64,000 nucleotides of DNA from an uncultured Flavobacteriaceae bacterium (GTDB lineage: Bacteria > Bacteroidota > Bacteroidia > Flavobacteriales > Flavobacteriaceae): assembly GCA_937929935.1 (NCBI GenBank), contig CALFUL010000004.1, positions 62,001 to 126,000 on the forward strand. The letters run 5' to 3'. Position 1 is the stretch's first letter, and each line of letters starts with the position of its first letter. Of this stretch, positions 1 to 8,321 are shown piece by piece. The translations under genes were made by a program, and so were the position numbers. The notes beneath the pieces are model-generated. The model searched no databases. It worked only from the letters and a program-made list of their open reading frames with translations, and had not been told where the DNA came from.

Positions 1-15
1 TTTCATAGGGTTAGT

Positions 16-62
16 AAGAATAGGTCAACTCATTTGTTATGTTGGCCTATTCTTTTGTTTTT
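16..62 (+). terminator. Hairpin terminator overlapping the purL stop codon
   Basis: A 14-bp stem (16-29 with 41-54, one G-T pair) encloses an 11-nt loop and is followed on the + strand by a T-rich tail at 53-62. The right arm contains the purL stop codon (complement of 47-49). The T tract lies on the + side, so it most likely ends a + strand gene located before the window. The minus side has no T tract. Confidence 0.6.
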
Positions 63-3000
63 AACACCCATTCTCTTGCATTCACAAATGCTTCTAACCA
101 CGGTGAAACTTCATCGTTACGGTCAGCAGGGTAGTGCGCCCAGTTCCAAGGGAAAGTTGAGCGTTCAATATGTGGCATGGTAACTAAATGTCTACCAGTT
201 GTATCACAAAGCATGGCAGTGTTGAAGTCACTACCATTAGGGTTTGCAGGATATCCTTCATAGCCATACTTCGCTACAATATCATAGTTGTCTTCTGAAT
301 GCGGAAGGCTGAATTTTCCTTCTCCGTGACTGATCCACACCCCTAGAGTAGTTCCTGCTAAGCTTGATAGCATTACCGAATTGTTTTCTTGCACCTTCAC
401 AGAGGTAAAATTACTCTCGTGCTTGTTAGAATCATTATACGTCATCTTGCCATGTGCATCATGATCCGGATTGATCAAATCAAGTTCCATAAATAACTGG
501 CAACCGTTACAAATCCCTATAGATAGCGTATCTGGTCGCGCAAAGAAATTGTTGATGACCTTATTCGCCTTGTCGTTGTATTTGATCGCTCCTGCCCATC
601 CTTTCGCACTGCCGAGTACATCAGAATTTGAGAATCCGCCCACGGCACCTAAGAATTGTATGTCTTCTAGCGTTTCTCTTCCTGATATTAAATCGGTCAT
701 GTGTACATCCTTGACATCAAAACCTGCTAAGAACATGGCGTTTGCCATTTCACGCTCTGAATTGCTCCCTTTTTCTCTAAGGATGGCTGCTTTTGGCTTC
801 TCGACTCCGCTCGAAGTGACAGGAAGCTTTCCAGTAAATTGACTTGGAAAAGTATATTGTAACGCTTGCGCTTTATAATTATCAAATCGTTCTTTTGCCA
901 AACCATTTGCGGTTTGTTTGTTATCTAATAAATAGGATGTCTTAAACCAAGTATCTCTTAAGGATGCAACATTCAAGCCCATTTCCAAGCCATTATTTTT
1001 TATAGATAAAGTGGCTTTAGATGTAACTGTTCCGATGTTTTTGAAATCTACATTGGCATTCGTTAGGCTTTGTTCTAGCTTTTGATTGGCATCTGGATGC
1101 CCTTGAAAAACGATGCCTGCGTTTTCAGAAAACAACAATTTTATGGTGTCTGTTTCGCCTAAATCAGAGAGGTCTAAATCTGCTCCTAAATCAGTATCTG
1201 CAAAACATAATTCTAATAAGGTGGTTATTAGTCCGCCAGATGCAACATCATGACCTGCAATGATTTGCCCTTTTTTAATTAAAGCTTGAATTGAATCAAA
1301 AGTATTTTTAAAATAGGCATCATCTTTTATGGTTGGTGCCTTGCTTCCTACCGCGTTACGTACTTGCCCAAAAGAAGAACCTCCGAGCTGATATTCATCC
1401 TTAGAAAGATTGATATAATAGATATTTCCGCCGTCTTTTTGAAGTACTGGTTCAACTACTTTAGTGATATCATTACAATTTCCTGCGGCAGAAATAATAA
1501 CCGTACCCGGACTAATCACATCACCATCTTTATATTTCTGTTTCATAGAAAGGGAATCCTTTCCGGTAGGTACATTAATGCCCAAATTGATAGCGAATTC
1601 TGAAATCGCTTGAACTGCTTCATAGAGTCTGGCATCTTCGCCTTCGTTCTTGCAAGACCACATCCAATTGGCAGAGAGGGAGATAGATTTGAGTCCGTCT
1701 TTCAAAGGTGCCCAAATGATATTGGTCAAGGCTTCAGTAATACTATTTTTACTTCCTGCTGTTGGATCAATGAGTCCTGAAATGGGGGAGTGGCCAATAC
1801 TCGTAGCGATTCCCTGTTTTCCTTTAAAATCTAAAGCCATGACACCAACATTGTTCAAGGGCAATTGTAACGGACCCGCACATTGTTGCTTTGCAACGCG
1901 GCCGCCTACACAGCGATCTACTTTATTGGTCAACCAATCTTTACATCCTACAGCTTCTAATTGCAATACTTGCGCTAAATAGTCATGAAAAAATTCTAAT
2001 GAATATTCAGCGTCTGCATAGTTTCTTTTGATGGTTTTATCTGTCAATATGGTTTTTGGCGAACTTCCGAAAATATCAGAAAGGTTGACATCCATGGGTT
2101 TTTCGCCAGTAGTTTTTGATTCAAAGGTAAAACGGTCATCGCTTGTTACTTCGCCCACTTCATATATTGGCGAACGCTCACGTTCGGCAATTCTGCCTAA
2201 TAAAGCTGCATCGTCTTTTCCAATCACCAAGCCCATACGTTCTTGTGATTCGTTACCAATAATCTCTTTAGCTGATAAGGTTGGGTCGCCAACGGGTAAC
2301 TTATCCAAGTCTATTTTTCCGCCTGTTTCTTCTACCAATTCAGACAGACAATTCAAATGTCCGCCAGCGCCATGATCGTGAATAGAAACAATCGAATTCA
2401 CATCACTTTCTACCATACCACGAATGGCGTTGGCTGCTCTTTTTTGCATTTCAGGGTTCGAACGCTGTACCGCATTCAATTCAATTGCCGAACTGAATTC
2501 GCCTGTATCAGCACTCGAAACGGCAGCACCACCCATACCAATACGGTAATTGTCGCCGCCCAGAATTATTATTTTATCGCCACTTTCAGGTTTGTCTTTA
2601 AGGGCTTGATCTGCCTTACCATAACCAATTCCGCCAGCTTGCATGATGACTTTGTCGTAGGCAACACGTCTGCCTTCTTCGCCGTGCTCAAAGGTCAATA
2701 CAGAACCTGTAATCAAAGGTTGTCCGAATTTGTTTCCAAAATCAGAAGCACCATTTGATGCTTTTATAAGGATGTCCAATGGAGTTTGATAGAGCCACGG
2801 GCGTGCTGGCATTCCGTTTTCCCAGGGCCTTGCACTCGCCTCAAATTCTTCTTCTAATCTCGAATATGCCGTCATATACACTGCTGTACCTGCCAAAGGC
2901 AACGAACCTTTACCGCCAGCTAATCTATCACGTATTTCGCCTCCTGAACCTGTAGCAGCGCCATTGAAAGGCTCTACTGTGGTTGGAAAGTTATGTGTTT

Positions 3001-3736
3001 CTGCTTTTAAAGAAATAACCGAATCAAATTCTTCTTCTTGATAAAAATCAGGTTTGTCTGCTGTTTTGGGTGCAAACTGCACCGCTTTCGGACCTTTTAC
3101 AAAGGCGACATTGTCTTTGTATGCCGAAACAATATCGTTGGGGTGTTGTTTTGAGGTTTCTTTGATGAGTTTGAAAAGCGAAGTTGGTTTCTCTTCGCCG
3201 TCAATCACAAAAGTACCATTGAATATTTTATGACGACAGTGTTCTGAATTCACTTGGCTAAATCCGAAAACTTCAGAATCGGTTAATTTGCGCCCCATTT
3301 TAACGGATAATTCATTCAAATAAGTAACTTCTTCTTCATTGAGTGCTAACCCTTCTTGTTGGTTGTAGGCAGCGATATCATCAATTTCTAAAATGGACTC
3401 CGGCTGAACATCAATGGTATAAATGTCTTGCGTAAGCGCACTATACTTTTGCGAAATCATGGGGTCGAAATCGCTAAAGCTTTCCGAAACGCTTTTGAAC
3501 TCTTCAATACGTACAATGCCTGAAATACCCATGTTTTGGGTAATCTCGGTAGCATTGGTACTCCATGGCGTGATCATTGCGGCACGCGGACCAATAAAAA
3601 AAGCGTCAAGAGACGCCGAGTTTATTTTAGGTTGGTTAAATAACCAAGTCAGTTTATTTTGATTTTCTGAGCTGATTTCTTGCGTGGTTTGAACAGCAAA
3701 AACTTTGGTTGCTATATCTCCGAAAAAGTGAATCAT
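47..3736 (-). CDS. purL: Phosphoribosylformylglycinamidine synthase (single-chain PurL)
   Basis: Converts FGAR, glutamine and ATP to FGAM in cytosolic de novo purine synthesis. The 1229 residues match the large single-chain type, with a PurS-like N-terminal part, two AIR-synthase-like halves (SEHCRHKIF near residue 165, then glycine-rich AETHNFPT and GAATGSGGEIRD blocks) and a C-terminal class I glutaminase. The glutaminase nucleophile is seen in GICNGCQ near residue 1075, and its His-Glu pair in PHIERS near 1185. The gene stands alone, with a flavobacterial -7 element 33 bp before the ATG. purB, another gene of the pathway, lies about 50 kb away. Confidence 0.97.
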   Translation of the reverse strand: MIHFFGDIATKVFAVQTTQEISSENQNKLTWLFNQPKINSASLDAFFIGPRAAMITPWSTNATEITQNMGISGIVRIEEFKSVSESFSDFDPMISQKYSALTQDIYTIDVQPESILEIDDIAAYNQQEGLALNEEEVTYLNELSVKMGRKLTDSEVFGFSQVNSEHCRHKIFNGTFVIDGEEKPTSLFKLIKETSKQHPNDIVSAYKDNVAFVKGPKAVQFAPKTADKPDFYQEEEFDSVISLKAETHNFPTTVEPFNGAATGSGGEIRDRLAGGKGSLPLAGTAVYMTAYSRLEEEFEASARPWENGMPARPWLYQTPLDILIKASNGASDFGNKFGQPLITGSVLTFEHGEEGRRVAYDKVIMQAGGIGYGKADQALKDKPESGDKIIILGGDNYRIGMGGAAVSSADTGEFSSAIELNAVQRSNPEMQKRAANAIRGMVESDVNSIVSIHDHGAGGHLNCLSELVEETGGKIDLDKLPVGDPTLSAKEIIGNESQERMGLVIGKDDAALLGRIAERERSPIYEVGEVTSDDRFTFESKTTGEKPMDVNLSDIFGSSPKTILTDKTIKRNYADAEYSLEFFHDYLAQVLQLEAVGCKDWLTNKVDRCVGGRVAKQQCAGPLQLPLNNVGVMALDFKGKQGIATSIGHSPISGLIDPTAGSKNSITEALTNIIWAPLKDGLKSISLSANWMWSCKNEGEDARLYEAVQAISEFAINLGINVPTGKDSLSMKQKYKDGDVISPGTVIISAAGNCNDITKVVEPVLQKDGGNIYYINLSKDEYQLGGSSFGQVRNAVGSKAPTIKDDAYFKNTFDSIQALIKKGQIIAGHDVASGGLITTLLELCFADTDLGADLDLSDLGETDTIKLLFSENAGIVFQGHPDANQKLEQSLTNANVDFKNIGTVTSKATLSIKNNGLEMGLNVASLRDTWFKTSYLLDNKQTANGLAKERFDNYKAQALQYTFPSQFTGKLPVTSSGVEKPKAAILREKGSNSEREMANAMFLAGFDVKDVHMTDLISGRETLEDIQFLGAVGGFSNSDVLGSAKGWAGAIKYNDKANKVINNFFARPDTLSIGICNGCQLFMELDLINPDHDAHGKMTYNDSNKHESNFTSVKVQENNSVMLSSLAGTTLGVWISHGEGKFSLPHSEDNYDIVAKYGYEGYPANPNGSDFNTAMLCDTTGRHLVTMPHIERSTFPWNWAHYPADRNDEVSPWLEAFVNAREWVLKTKE

Positions 3737-3768
3737 TGACTGTGAGAATTGTTGGGTTTAAGAAAGTG

Positions 3769-3810
3769 CAAAGTTATGTTTTAGTTGTGTTTTTTTTGTG
3801 TAAAACACAA
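3769..3810 (-). promoter_or_regulatory. purL promoter with candidate operator
   Basis: On the minus strand TAACTTTG (complement of 3769-3776) fits the Bacteroidota -7 consensus TAnnTTTG. A perfect inverted repeat, TTGTGT-AAA-ACACAA (3796-3810), sits where the -33 element should be. No clear TTTG is seen at -33, so a regulator bound to the repeat could control purL. That role is inference. Confidence 0.5.
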
Positions 3811-3897
3811 GTAATTTTAGGTAAAAAGTTAACAGTTTTGAAAAGGGAGTGTTGATAAAGTTGACAGTCACCTTTAGCTGAACTGCAACATATGCTG

Positions 3898-4410
3898 CTA
3901 GGGAAGCATTACTTTCAGCTCAGCCTTATTTTTCGACGCTTGTACATTGTTCAGTTGTATGATTTCATAACTCCAATTGCTATTGATTTTATAGTTCTTA
4001 TTGACATTGGGCGATTTAATACCTAAGGCGATGAGTCCTGCTGCTGGTACTAAAAGCCAGAGCGCAGAAGTACTTCCGAATGCGGCGATAATAACTCCGA
4101 TACCCGCCGTAATTCCCCCGGCATATATTAAAAGTCCCGAAGTAAGAAGCGAAGTCAATAAAGGATTCTTTCGTATTGATGCTATATCATCAATCTGAAT
4201 TTCTTGGTCTTTGATGAAGATTGAATTGTTTTTTATTTGAATACGGCCTTTAATTTTTGTGCCATCAAGTGTAGTGATTTTAACTCTTTTGTTCTGCTTT
4301 ATGAGCACTTCTTTTTGCGATGCCAAGTTCGTAATTTTTAAAGCTTTTTCTTGAGCGCTTGTTTGGCTAATAGAGAATATAATAAAAGCTAAAAGGAGGT
4401 ACTGTTTCAT
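3898..4410 (-). CDS. Small secreted/membrane protein with Sm-like beta motif
   Basis: A 170-residue protein that I do not recognise. It has a signal peptide (to about residue 19, ending SAQ), a short beta-rich stretch (TTLDGTKIKGRI ... IQIDDIASIRK, about 45-82) and two hydrophobic segments at about 87-130 rich in Gly and Ala. The first stretch resembles the start of two other secreted proteins in this window (4825-5427 and 29481-30680). It could be an envelope protein with two membrane helices. The gene stands alone, with a 160-bp gap before purL. Confidence 0.7.
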   Translation of the reverse strand: MKQYLLLAFIIFSISQTSAQEKALKITNLASQKEVLIKQNKRVKITTLDGTKIKGRIQIKNNSIFIKDQEIQIDDIASIRKNPLLTSLLTSGLLIYAGGITAGIGVIIAAFGSTSALWLLVPAAGLIALGIKSPNVNKNYKINSNWSYEIIQLNNVQASKNKAELKVMLP

Positions 4411-4640
4411 TGTGTGTCATTTCTATATTGTTTTTAAAGATAACACGCACCTAACCAGAAACCCTAATTTGATACTTTGTTGCGTATTGAAAAGCACTTG
4501 AAATAGTTTCGTGATATCCTACTGTAGTTGATTTTGTACCGAGTTGTTATTTATTTGTTAAGACCACCGAATTCACAGCTAAATCATGAATAGCTTGTCG
4601 TTTTTTATTGTAGTAATTCTTCTTTGCCGAGTTTTGGGTT

Positions 4641-4670
4641 GTCACTCGCCGCAGACAAGCGCCAGTGGGT
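4641..4670 (+). repeat. REP-like 30-bp repeat, copy 1 (degenerate)
   Basis: Same start (GTCACTCG) and same tail (GCGCCAGTGGG) as the copies at 4692 and 5556, but the central palindrome is decayed (CTCGCCGCAGACAAG). It has the same orientation as the other two and stands out as GC-rich in AT-rich intergenic DNA. Confidence 0.7.
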
Positions 4671-4691
4671 TGTGTTGTGTTTTTTCTTGTA

Positions 4692-4721
4692 GTCACTCGT
4701 CACAGACGAGCGTCAGCGGGG
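4692..4721 (+). repeat. REP-like 30-bp repeat, copy 2
   Basis: Contains the perfect hairpin CTCGTC-ACA-GACGAG followed by GCGTCAGCGGGG. It is a direct repeat of 5556-5585 with one base difference over 30. Such short asymmetrical hairpins are typical of REP elements mobilised by RAYT (IS200-like) transposases, none of which is in this window. Confidence 0.75.
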
Positions 4722-4824
4722 AGCGTTAAAAGTACTTATTTTTTATTTGGACGCTCTATATATGGAAATGGTATTTAAAGTTGTTTTAAACTTTATTCAA
4801 AAAGTATAGGTCGATATTTCAAAG

Positions 4825-5427
4825 TCATTTAGTACAATTGTTTTCATAAAACAAGGCAATTTGCATTGTTTCCATTTTTGGTATTTCGTTATTCTCAATC
4901 TTTTCAATAAGGACGGGACAATCACTAAAGAAGACTCTAGCTCTTTTTTTAATTCCTCTTTGAGCAGCGCCATAGATATAACCCATATTGAAAGCTATAG
5001 CCTGATTTTTCTTTCTTAAATAAATATTGGCATAAGAGCTAACTGTAGTAGTATTTGAAACAGCCCCTCCTTGATAGAGATATTCAGATACGTAGAAAAG
5101 TTCAATAGAATTTGCTTTGAGGCCAACTTGACCAAGTTTTAAACTTGTTTCTTTTGAATCTGCATACTTCTTAACCTTAATGACTTCAAAGGGTATAGAA
5201 TCATTTTCTATATACATCATAAGACTTTTGATTTCTTTCAAATCATATTTTTTCTTGCTTTGTTTTGAAATAATCTTTGTCTTGGTAGCCCAACCCAAGG
5301 TGTTATCCTTTATTTTATAGATACCACGTTTGACTTCGCCATTACTCAATGTGATTTTCATTTTTGTTTGACCAAAAATATTGAAAGTTAAAAGACTTAA
5401 AGTTATCGTTAGAAAGAAGGTTTTCAT
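4825..5427 (-). CDS. Secreted protein of unknown function
   Basis: A 200-residue protein with a signal peptide (cleavage near residue 19, after NIFGQ). The N-terminal part, KITLSNGEVKRGIYKIKDNT then YDLKEIKSLMMY, has the same 'DG/NG-x-K-x-G-x-I ... I-x-x-I' pattern as the 3898-4410 protein, suggesting a small beta-barrel domain. The rest has no motif that I recognise. REP-like repeats lie on both sides (4692-4721 and 5556-5585). Confidence 0.7.
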   Translation of the reverse strand: MKTFFLTITLSLLTFNIFGQTKMKITLSNGEVKRGIYKIKDNTLGWATKTKIISKQSKKKYDLKEIKSLMMYIENDSIPFEVIKVKKYADSKETSLKLGQVGLKANSIELFYVSEYLYQGGAVSNTTTVSSYANIYLRKKNQAIAFNMGYIYGAAQRGIKKRARVFFSDCPVLIEKIENNEIPKMETMQIALFYENNCTK

Positions 5428-5555
5428 TAGTTGTTTATTAGAGTTTTTAATGAATTATATTTTACTTGTTAATCTTTTTCAACGCTTCTTTTTGAATTTT
5501 TGGAGTTGGTTTTCAGTATAATATACAAATACTTTGCTATGACAAGAAGGGCAGG

Positions 5556-5585
5556 GTCACTCGTCACAGACGAGCGCCAGCGGGG
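5556..5585 (+). repeat. REP-like 30-bp repeat, copy 3
   Basis: Perfect CTCGTC-ACA-GACGAG hairpin with the GCGCCAGCGGGG tail, in the same orientation as copies 1 and 2. It lies 23 bp past the stop codon of the lipoprotein gene at 5609-6223 (read on the minus strand) and before the gene at 4825-5427. Confidence 0.75.
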
Positions 5586-5608
5586 TAAAAAGAGTACGCT
5601 TAAATTTT

Positions 5609-6223
5609 TCATTCTAATTTAATTTTAATTACATCGTAAAAATCAGATTTTATTCCTACCAAGTCCGTTTCTGTTTCGCCGGCTTTGATGGTCAAACCAT
5701 GTAAATTATACTGCTGTAATTGCTGTTTTAATTTTTGATTTGCTGATCCTGCAGCAATCATATTACCAAATGCGATACCAGGGCCTAAGAACAATCCTAT
5801 TGGAGTGGTCTTGGTCTGTACGCTACTACCAGAAACAGTAGTGACTTGTAATTGCAAGGGTGTGAGTAAGAGGTATAATAAATAAATGGGTGTTCCTTGC
5901 CGTAATGACTTAAAGACTTGCTCATTTTGCACCGTATATATTTCTGCGCCGCCTGCATGTGCGAGTTTTAAATCGCTGCCAAAAACAATATCTTTTTCAG
6001 AATTGTTGGTAATTTTTAGGGCAACTAATTGTACGCCTTTACGTTTTTCTTTTTTAGCATATCGCTTATGCAATAAGTCATATCTATAGTGAACTGTGAT
6101 GCCATCTTTTTCATCTGAAGAATTATAATTAAGCCTTTCAGGGTTTATAGTTTTGTAGCCTGATGCACAACTGCTTAAACAGATAAGAACGGCTGCTAAG
6201 AAGCCAAATTTTGATAAAGTCAT
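5609..6223 (-). CDS. Lipoprotein of unknown function
   Basis: A 204-residue lipoprotein with signal MTLSKFGFLAAVLICLSSC and lipobox Cys at about 19. The middle part (VQLVALKITNNSEKDIVFGSD) looks like a beta-sandwich edge of the kind seen in proteins that describe 'intrinsic' versus 'extra' folds, but no family name can be given. A hydrophobic stretch near 115-125 and a Gly-rich stretch near 145-160 follow. I see no enzyme motif. It is probably an outer-membrane lipoprotein. Confidence 0.7.
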   Translation of the reverse strand: MTLSKFGFLAAVLICLSSCASGYKTINPERLNYNSSDEKDGITVHYRYDLLHKRYAKKEKRKGVQLVALKITNNSEKDIVFGSDLKLAHAGGAEIYTVQNEQVFKSLRQGTPIYLLYLLLTPLQLQVTTVSGSSVQTKTTPIGLFLGPGIAFGNMIAAGSANQKLKQQLQQYNLHGLTIKAGETETDLVGIKSDFYDVIKIKLE

Positions 6224-6557
6224 TCTATTTTTTTAAAGATTAATTTTTGAAATTTATTGTTAAACTTCTAGATTGAAGACAACAATAAACACTGATAACC
6301 CCTAATAAGTATGAAGGTATGAAGCTTACTATTATTTTCACTAGTCTAGTTGGTGGATAAATGTAGGAAAAACTCTAAATGTTAAAAAACAGAAATACGT
6401 ACAAGTTTTATGTACTTATTAACATTTGGTGTAAGGGTGGTGTGGTTTTTGGTTTTTGGTTGTCAGTTGTCAGTAGAAAAATAGTATTAAGTAAGAAGTA
6501 CAAAGTAATTAGTTTGTCCTTAATCCTTGTTCTTTTGTCTTAGGTCTTTAAAGAAAA
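6224..6557. other. Gene-free 334-bp gap holding a heptad-repeat tract
   Basis: No gene is seen. The half next to the 5609-6223 gene is plain AT-rich sequence. The half next to the 6558-7721 gene is the 7-bp repeat tract annotated at 6444-6548. Confidence 0.7.
6444..6548. repeat. Degenerate 7-bp tandem repeat tract A (15 units)
   Basis: Read in steps of seven from 6444, neighbouring units resemble each other while drifting along the tract. The two units at 6444-6457 are identical (GGTTTTT). The next two end in TTGTC, the four at 6486-6513 all end in AGT, and the five at 6514-6548 end in CCT or CTT. The register never slips over 105 bp. It ends 9 bp before the stop codon of the 6558-7721 gene. 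Confidence 0.7.
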
Positions 6558-7721
6558 CTACTCCAGCTCTTCGATGCTAAAGTCGGTATACAAAACTTCT
6601 TCGTCTCTGAGGTTTTGAACATTTAGTAGACTACGGTAGATGCCCCATTTAGGGCGTACAAATTCAGCGGCAGGTCTCCAGTTGATGATATCATTGTTTG
6701 AATATTCAAATAGGACATTGTCATTGCTTATTTGTTTAATTGAAATAGCATAAGTTCCTGATTGTCCGTATTTTATAGTTTCGGTAACTTCAAGCCATTG
6801 CCCAACTAAAGGTGCTAGATCTGTTTGTTTTAACGTAACCTGACTATCAGTTTCAGCATAACGTAATTCTAGGCGATCGGGACTACTTTTTCGGGTTGTC
6901 AAGGTATACATAGGCATACTTGCAAAATCGCCACCCACAGATTTTAACTGATGAATGTGTGTGAAATTAGGAGAAGATTGAAAGCCATCTTGGAGTTTGA
7001 ATTTCCACTTATAAACCACCGTTTCGTTTTCAACTCCCAATAAATTGTCTGGCGATTGATCATAGGTTTTTATCTCATTACGCTGTCGGTCAAAATTGAT
7101 GCAACGATCATTGTCAGGGTCTGTATGAATAATAAAACGAAAGACATTGGCATTCAAATCAGCATCAAAAACCTCATCAATGTGTGGCCCGAATTCCGTA
7201 TGGTTACAGTCCGGTGTTTCAATAGGGTTTTCTCCGGGTGCCAATACTGAAGTAATTAACTCATAGGTATCGCCCGGGCCATCAGCACTTAAGGTTACGG
7301 CATTACCTTCAGCAACTTCTTTCTCTAAGCTAATGGTTACGGTATTATTTGATGTATTTGGGTCAACGTAAGCGTCTTTAAAAGCATCCTTAAAAGAAAT
7401 ACTAGCACTTACTATTGAAGAATCCGAAGGAATCAAAAAGTTTTTGTCCGTCTCACTTTCTCGTGCATTACTATAATTATACATAAATGCGGCATCTAGT
7501 TTTTGTGTAAGATCGTTGGCATCCGTCCAAATAATAGAACTCGATGTTGCACTAACCGAAATATCTGCGCTTTTAGGCTCAGGTTTTACTATAGGTTCTT
7601 CAGGATCGTCATCGCTACCGCAGGCATTTAAGAATAAGAGCAATCCTATTAAAACAAGGATTGTAATTCTTGCCTTTCGTTTTTCTTTTGACTTCGTATT
7701 TGGGGTACTTAAAGAATTCAT
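6558..7721 (-). CDS. Lipoprotein with polysaccharide-lyase-like jelly-roll domain
   Basis: A 387-residue lipoprotein (signal to about residue 33, Cys in LFLNAC, then an Asp/Glu/Pro-rich linker). Residues of about 50-150 form a beta domain. Residues of about 165-387 look like the concanavalin-type jelly roll of heparin-lyase-I-like polysaccharide lyases, with WKFKLQDGF, a His pair in FTHIHQLK, and the closing FVRPKWGIYRSL block typical of that fold. Cleavage of an acidic polysaccharide is plausible, but the substrate cannot be read and it might only bind sugars. No SusC/SusD pair is adjacent. Heptad-repeat tracts lie on both sides. Confidence 0.65.
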   Translation of the reverse strand: MNSLSTPNTKSKEKRKARITILVLIGLLLFLNACGSDDDPEEPIVKPEPKSADISVSATSSSIIWTDANDLTQKLDAAFMYNYSNARESETDKNFLIPSDSSIVSASISFKDAFKDAYVDPNTSNNTVTISLEKEVAEGNAVTLSADGPGDTYELITSVLAPGENPIETPDCNHTEFGPHIDEVFDADLNANVFRFIIHTDPDNDRCINFDRQRNEIKTYDQSPDNLLGVENETVVYKWKFKLQDGFQSSPNFTHIHQLKSVGGDFASMPMYTLTTRKSSPDRLELRYAETDSQVTLKQTDLAPLVGQWLEVTETIKYGQSGTYAISIKQISNDNVLFEYSNNDIINWRPAAEFVRPKWGIYRSLLNVQNLRDEEVLYTDFSIEELE

Positions 7722-7832
7722 AGTTTATTTTTTGTACTAGGCTATTGAAACTGTCTACTAAGATAACAAGTCTTAGGTAGATTTATTTTAGGAATTGGGG
7801 AATTAAGTTAGAATCCTAGGGGATGTATAAAG

Positions 7833-7930
7833 TACTAATTTTCAGGTTTCAGGTTTCAGGTTTCAAATGTTAAGTTTTAAATATTGAATTTTAAGTGCAA
7901 ATAGCGAACAACCAACAACGAATAACTACT
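7833..7930. repeat. Degenerate 7-bp tandem repeat tract B (14 units)
   Basis: Three perfect TTTCAGG units (7840-7860) are followed by degenerate heptads in the same frame. Units at 7868-7895 end in AAG, AAA or GAA, and units at 7903-7923 begin AGC or AAC. The last unit ends on the first base of the stop codon of the frameshifted gene at 7930-8320. No terminator-like hairpin is seen in it. Confidence 0.65.
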
Positions 7931-8320
7931 CAAGTTTCCTTCTTTCGTAAAATTATCCAAAGTAAAACAGCTAAAGCTAGCGTTACCACGGTAAAACCTT
8001 TTTCAAAATTAGTTTTTGCCAAAATATTACCAATGGTATTGAAGACAAAAAGCACAAGAAATATCCACAAAATAATTGTGACTCCTTTTTTGAGGAATGA
8101 TGGGTTTGATATAGTTGCCTTTTATAAGCAGTGCAAGGCCTAAGAGTAGGTTTAAACCAATTGAAACACTCTCAAAAACATACATTTCAGAATCATTGGT
8201 TAGTCGCCCGCCCCAAGCAATATCATAGGGAATGATCTTAAAAAGTATGCACAAATGAAAAAGCGTCACTGCGATGATGATACCTAAAACTATTTTGATG
8301 CTTTGTTTTGCTTTCAGCAT
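7930..8320 (-). pseudogene. Small membrane protein gene with a one-base frameshift
   Basis: Starts at MLKAKQSIK one base after the stop of the propeller gene at 8322-9386. The first frame gives two membrane helices and a WGGRLTNDSEMYVFES loop, reaches IKPIIPQK, then runs into unrelated sequence with a stop at 8027. Removing one base from the run of six A (complement of 8086-8091) joins it to a second frame that reads VTIILWIFLVLFVFNTIGNI ... ILRKKET and stops at 7930. That gives 129 residues with four helices. The repaired product looks natural, so this is a recent lesion or a sequencing error. Confidence 0.7.
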
Positions 8321-8321
8321 T

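Larger units (their letters stand above)
4411..4824. other. Gene-free 414-bp gap with two REP-like repeats
   Basis: No coding frame of note is seen on either strand. The gap is AT-rich apart from two GC-rich 30-bp repeats at 4641-4670 and 4692-4721, annotated separately. It lies upstream of the 3898-4410 gene and downstream of the 4825-5427 gene. Confidence 0.7.

Noticed and set aside
471-3662. Several + strand frames of 79-133 codons across purL
   Set aside because: All lie on the opposite strand of a clearly conserved 1229-residue gene and have no recognisable domains.
6444-7930. CRISPR array
   Set aside because: The repeated units are 7 bp, degenerate and without spacers, and no cas gene is present. 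It is a tandem repeat, not a CRISPR.
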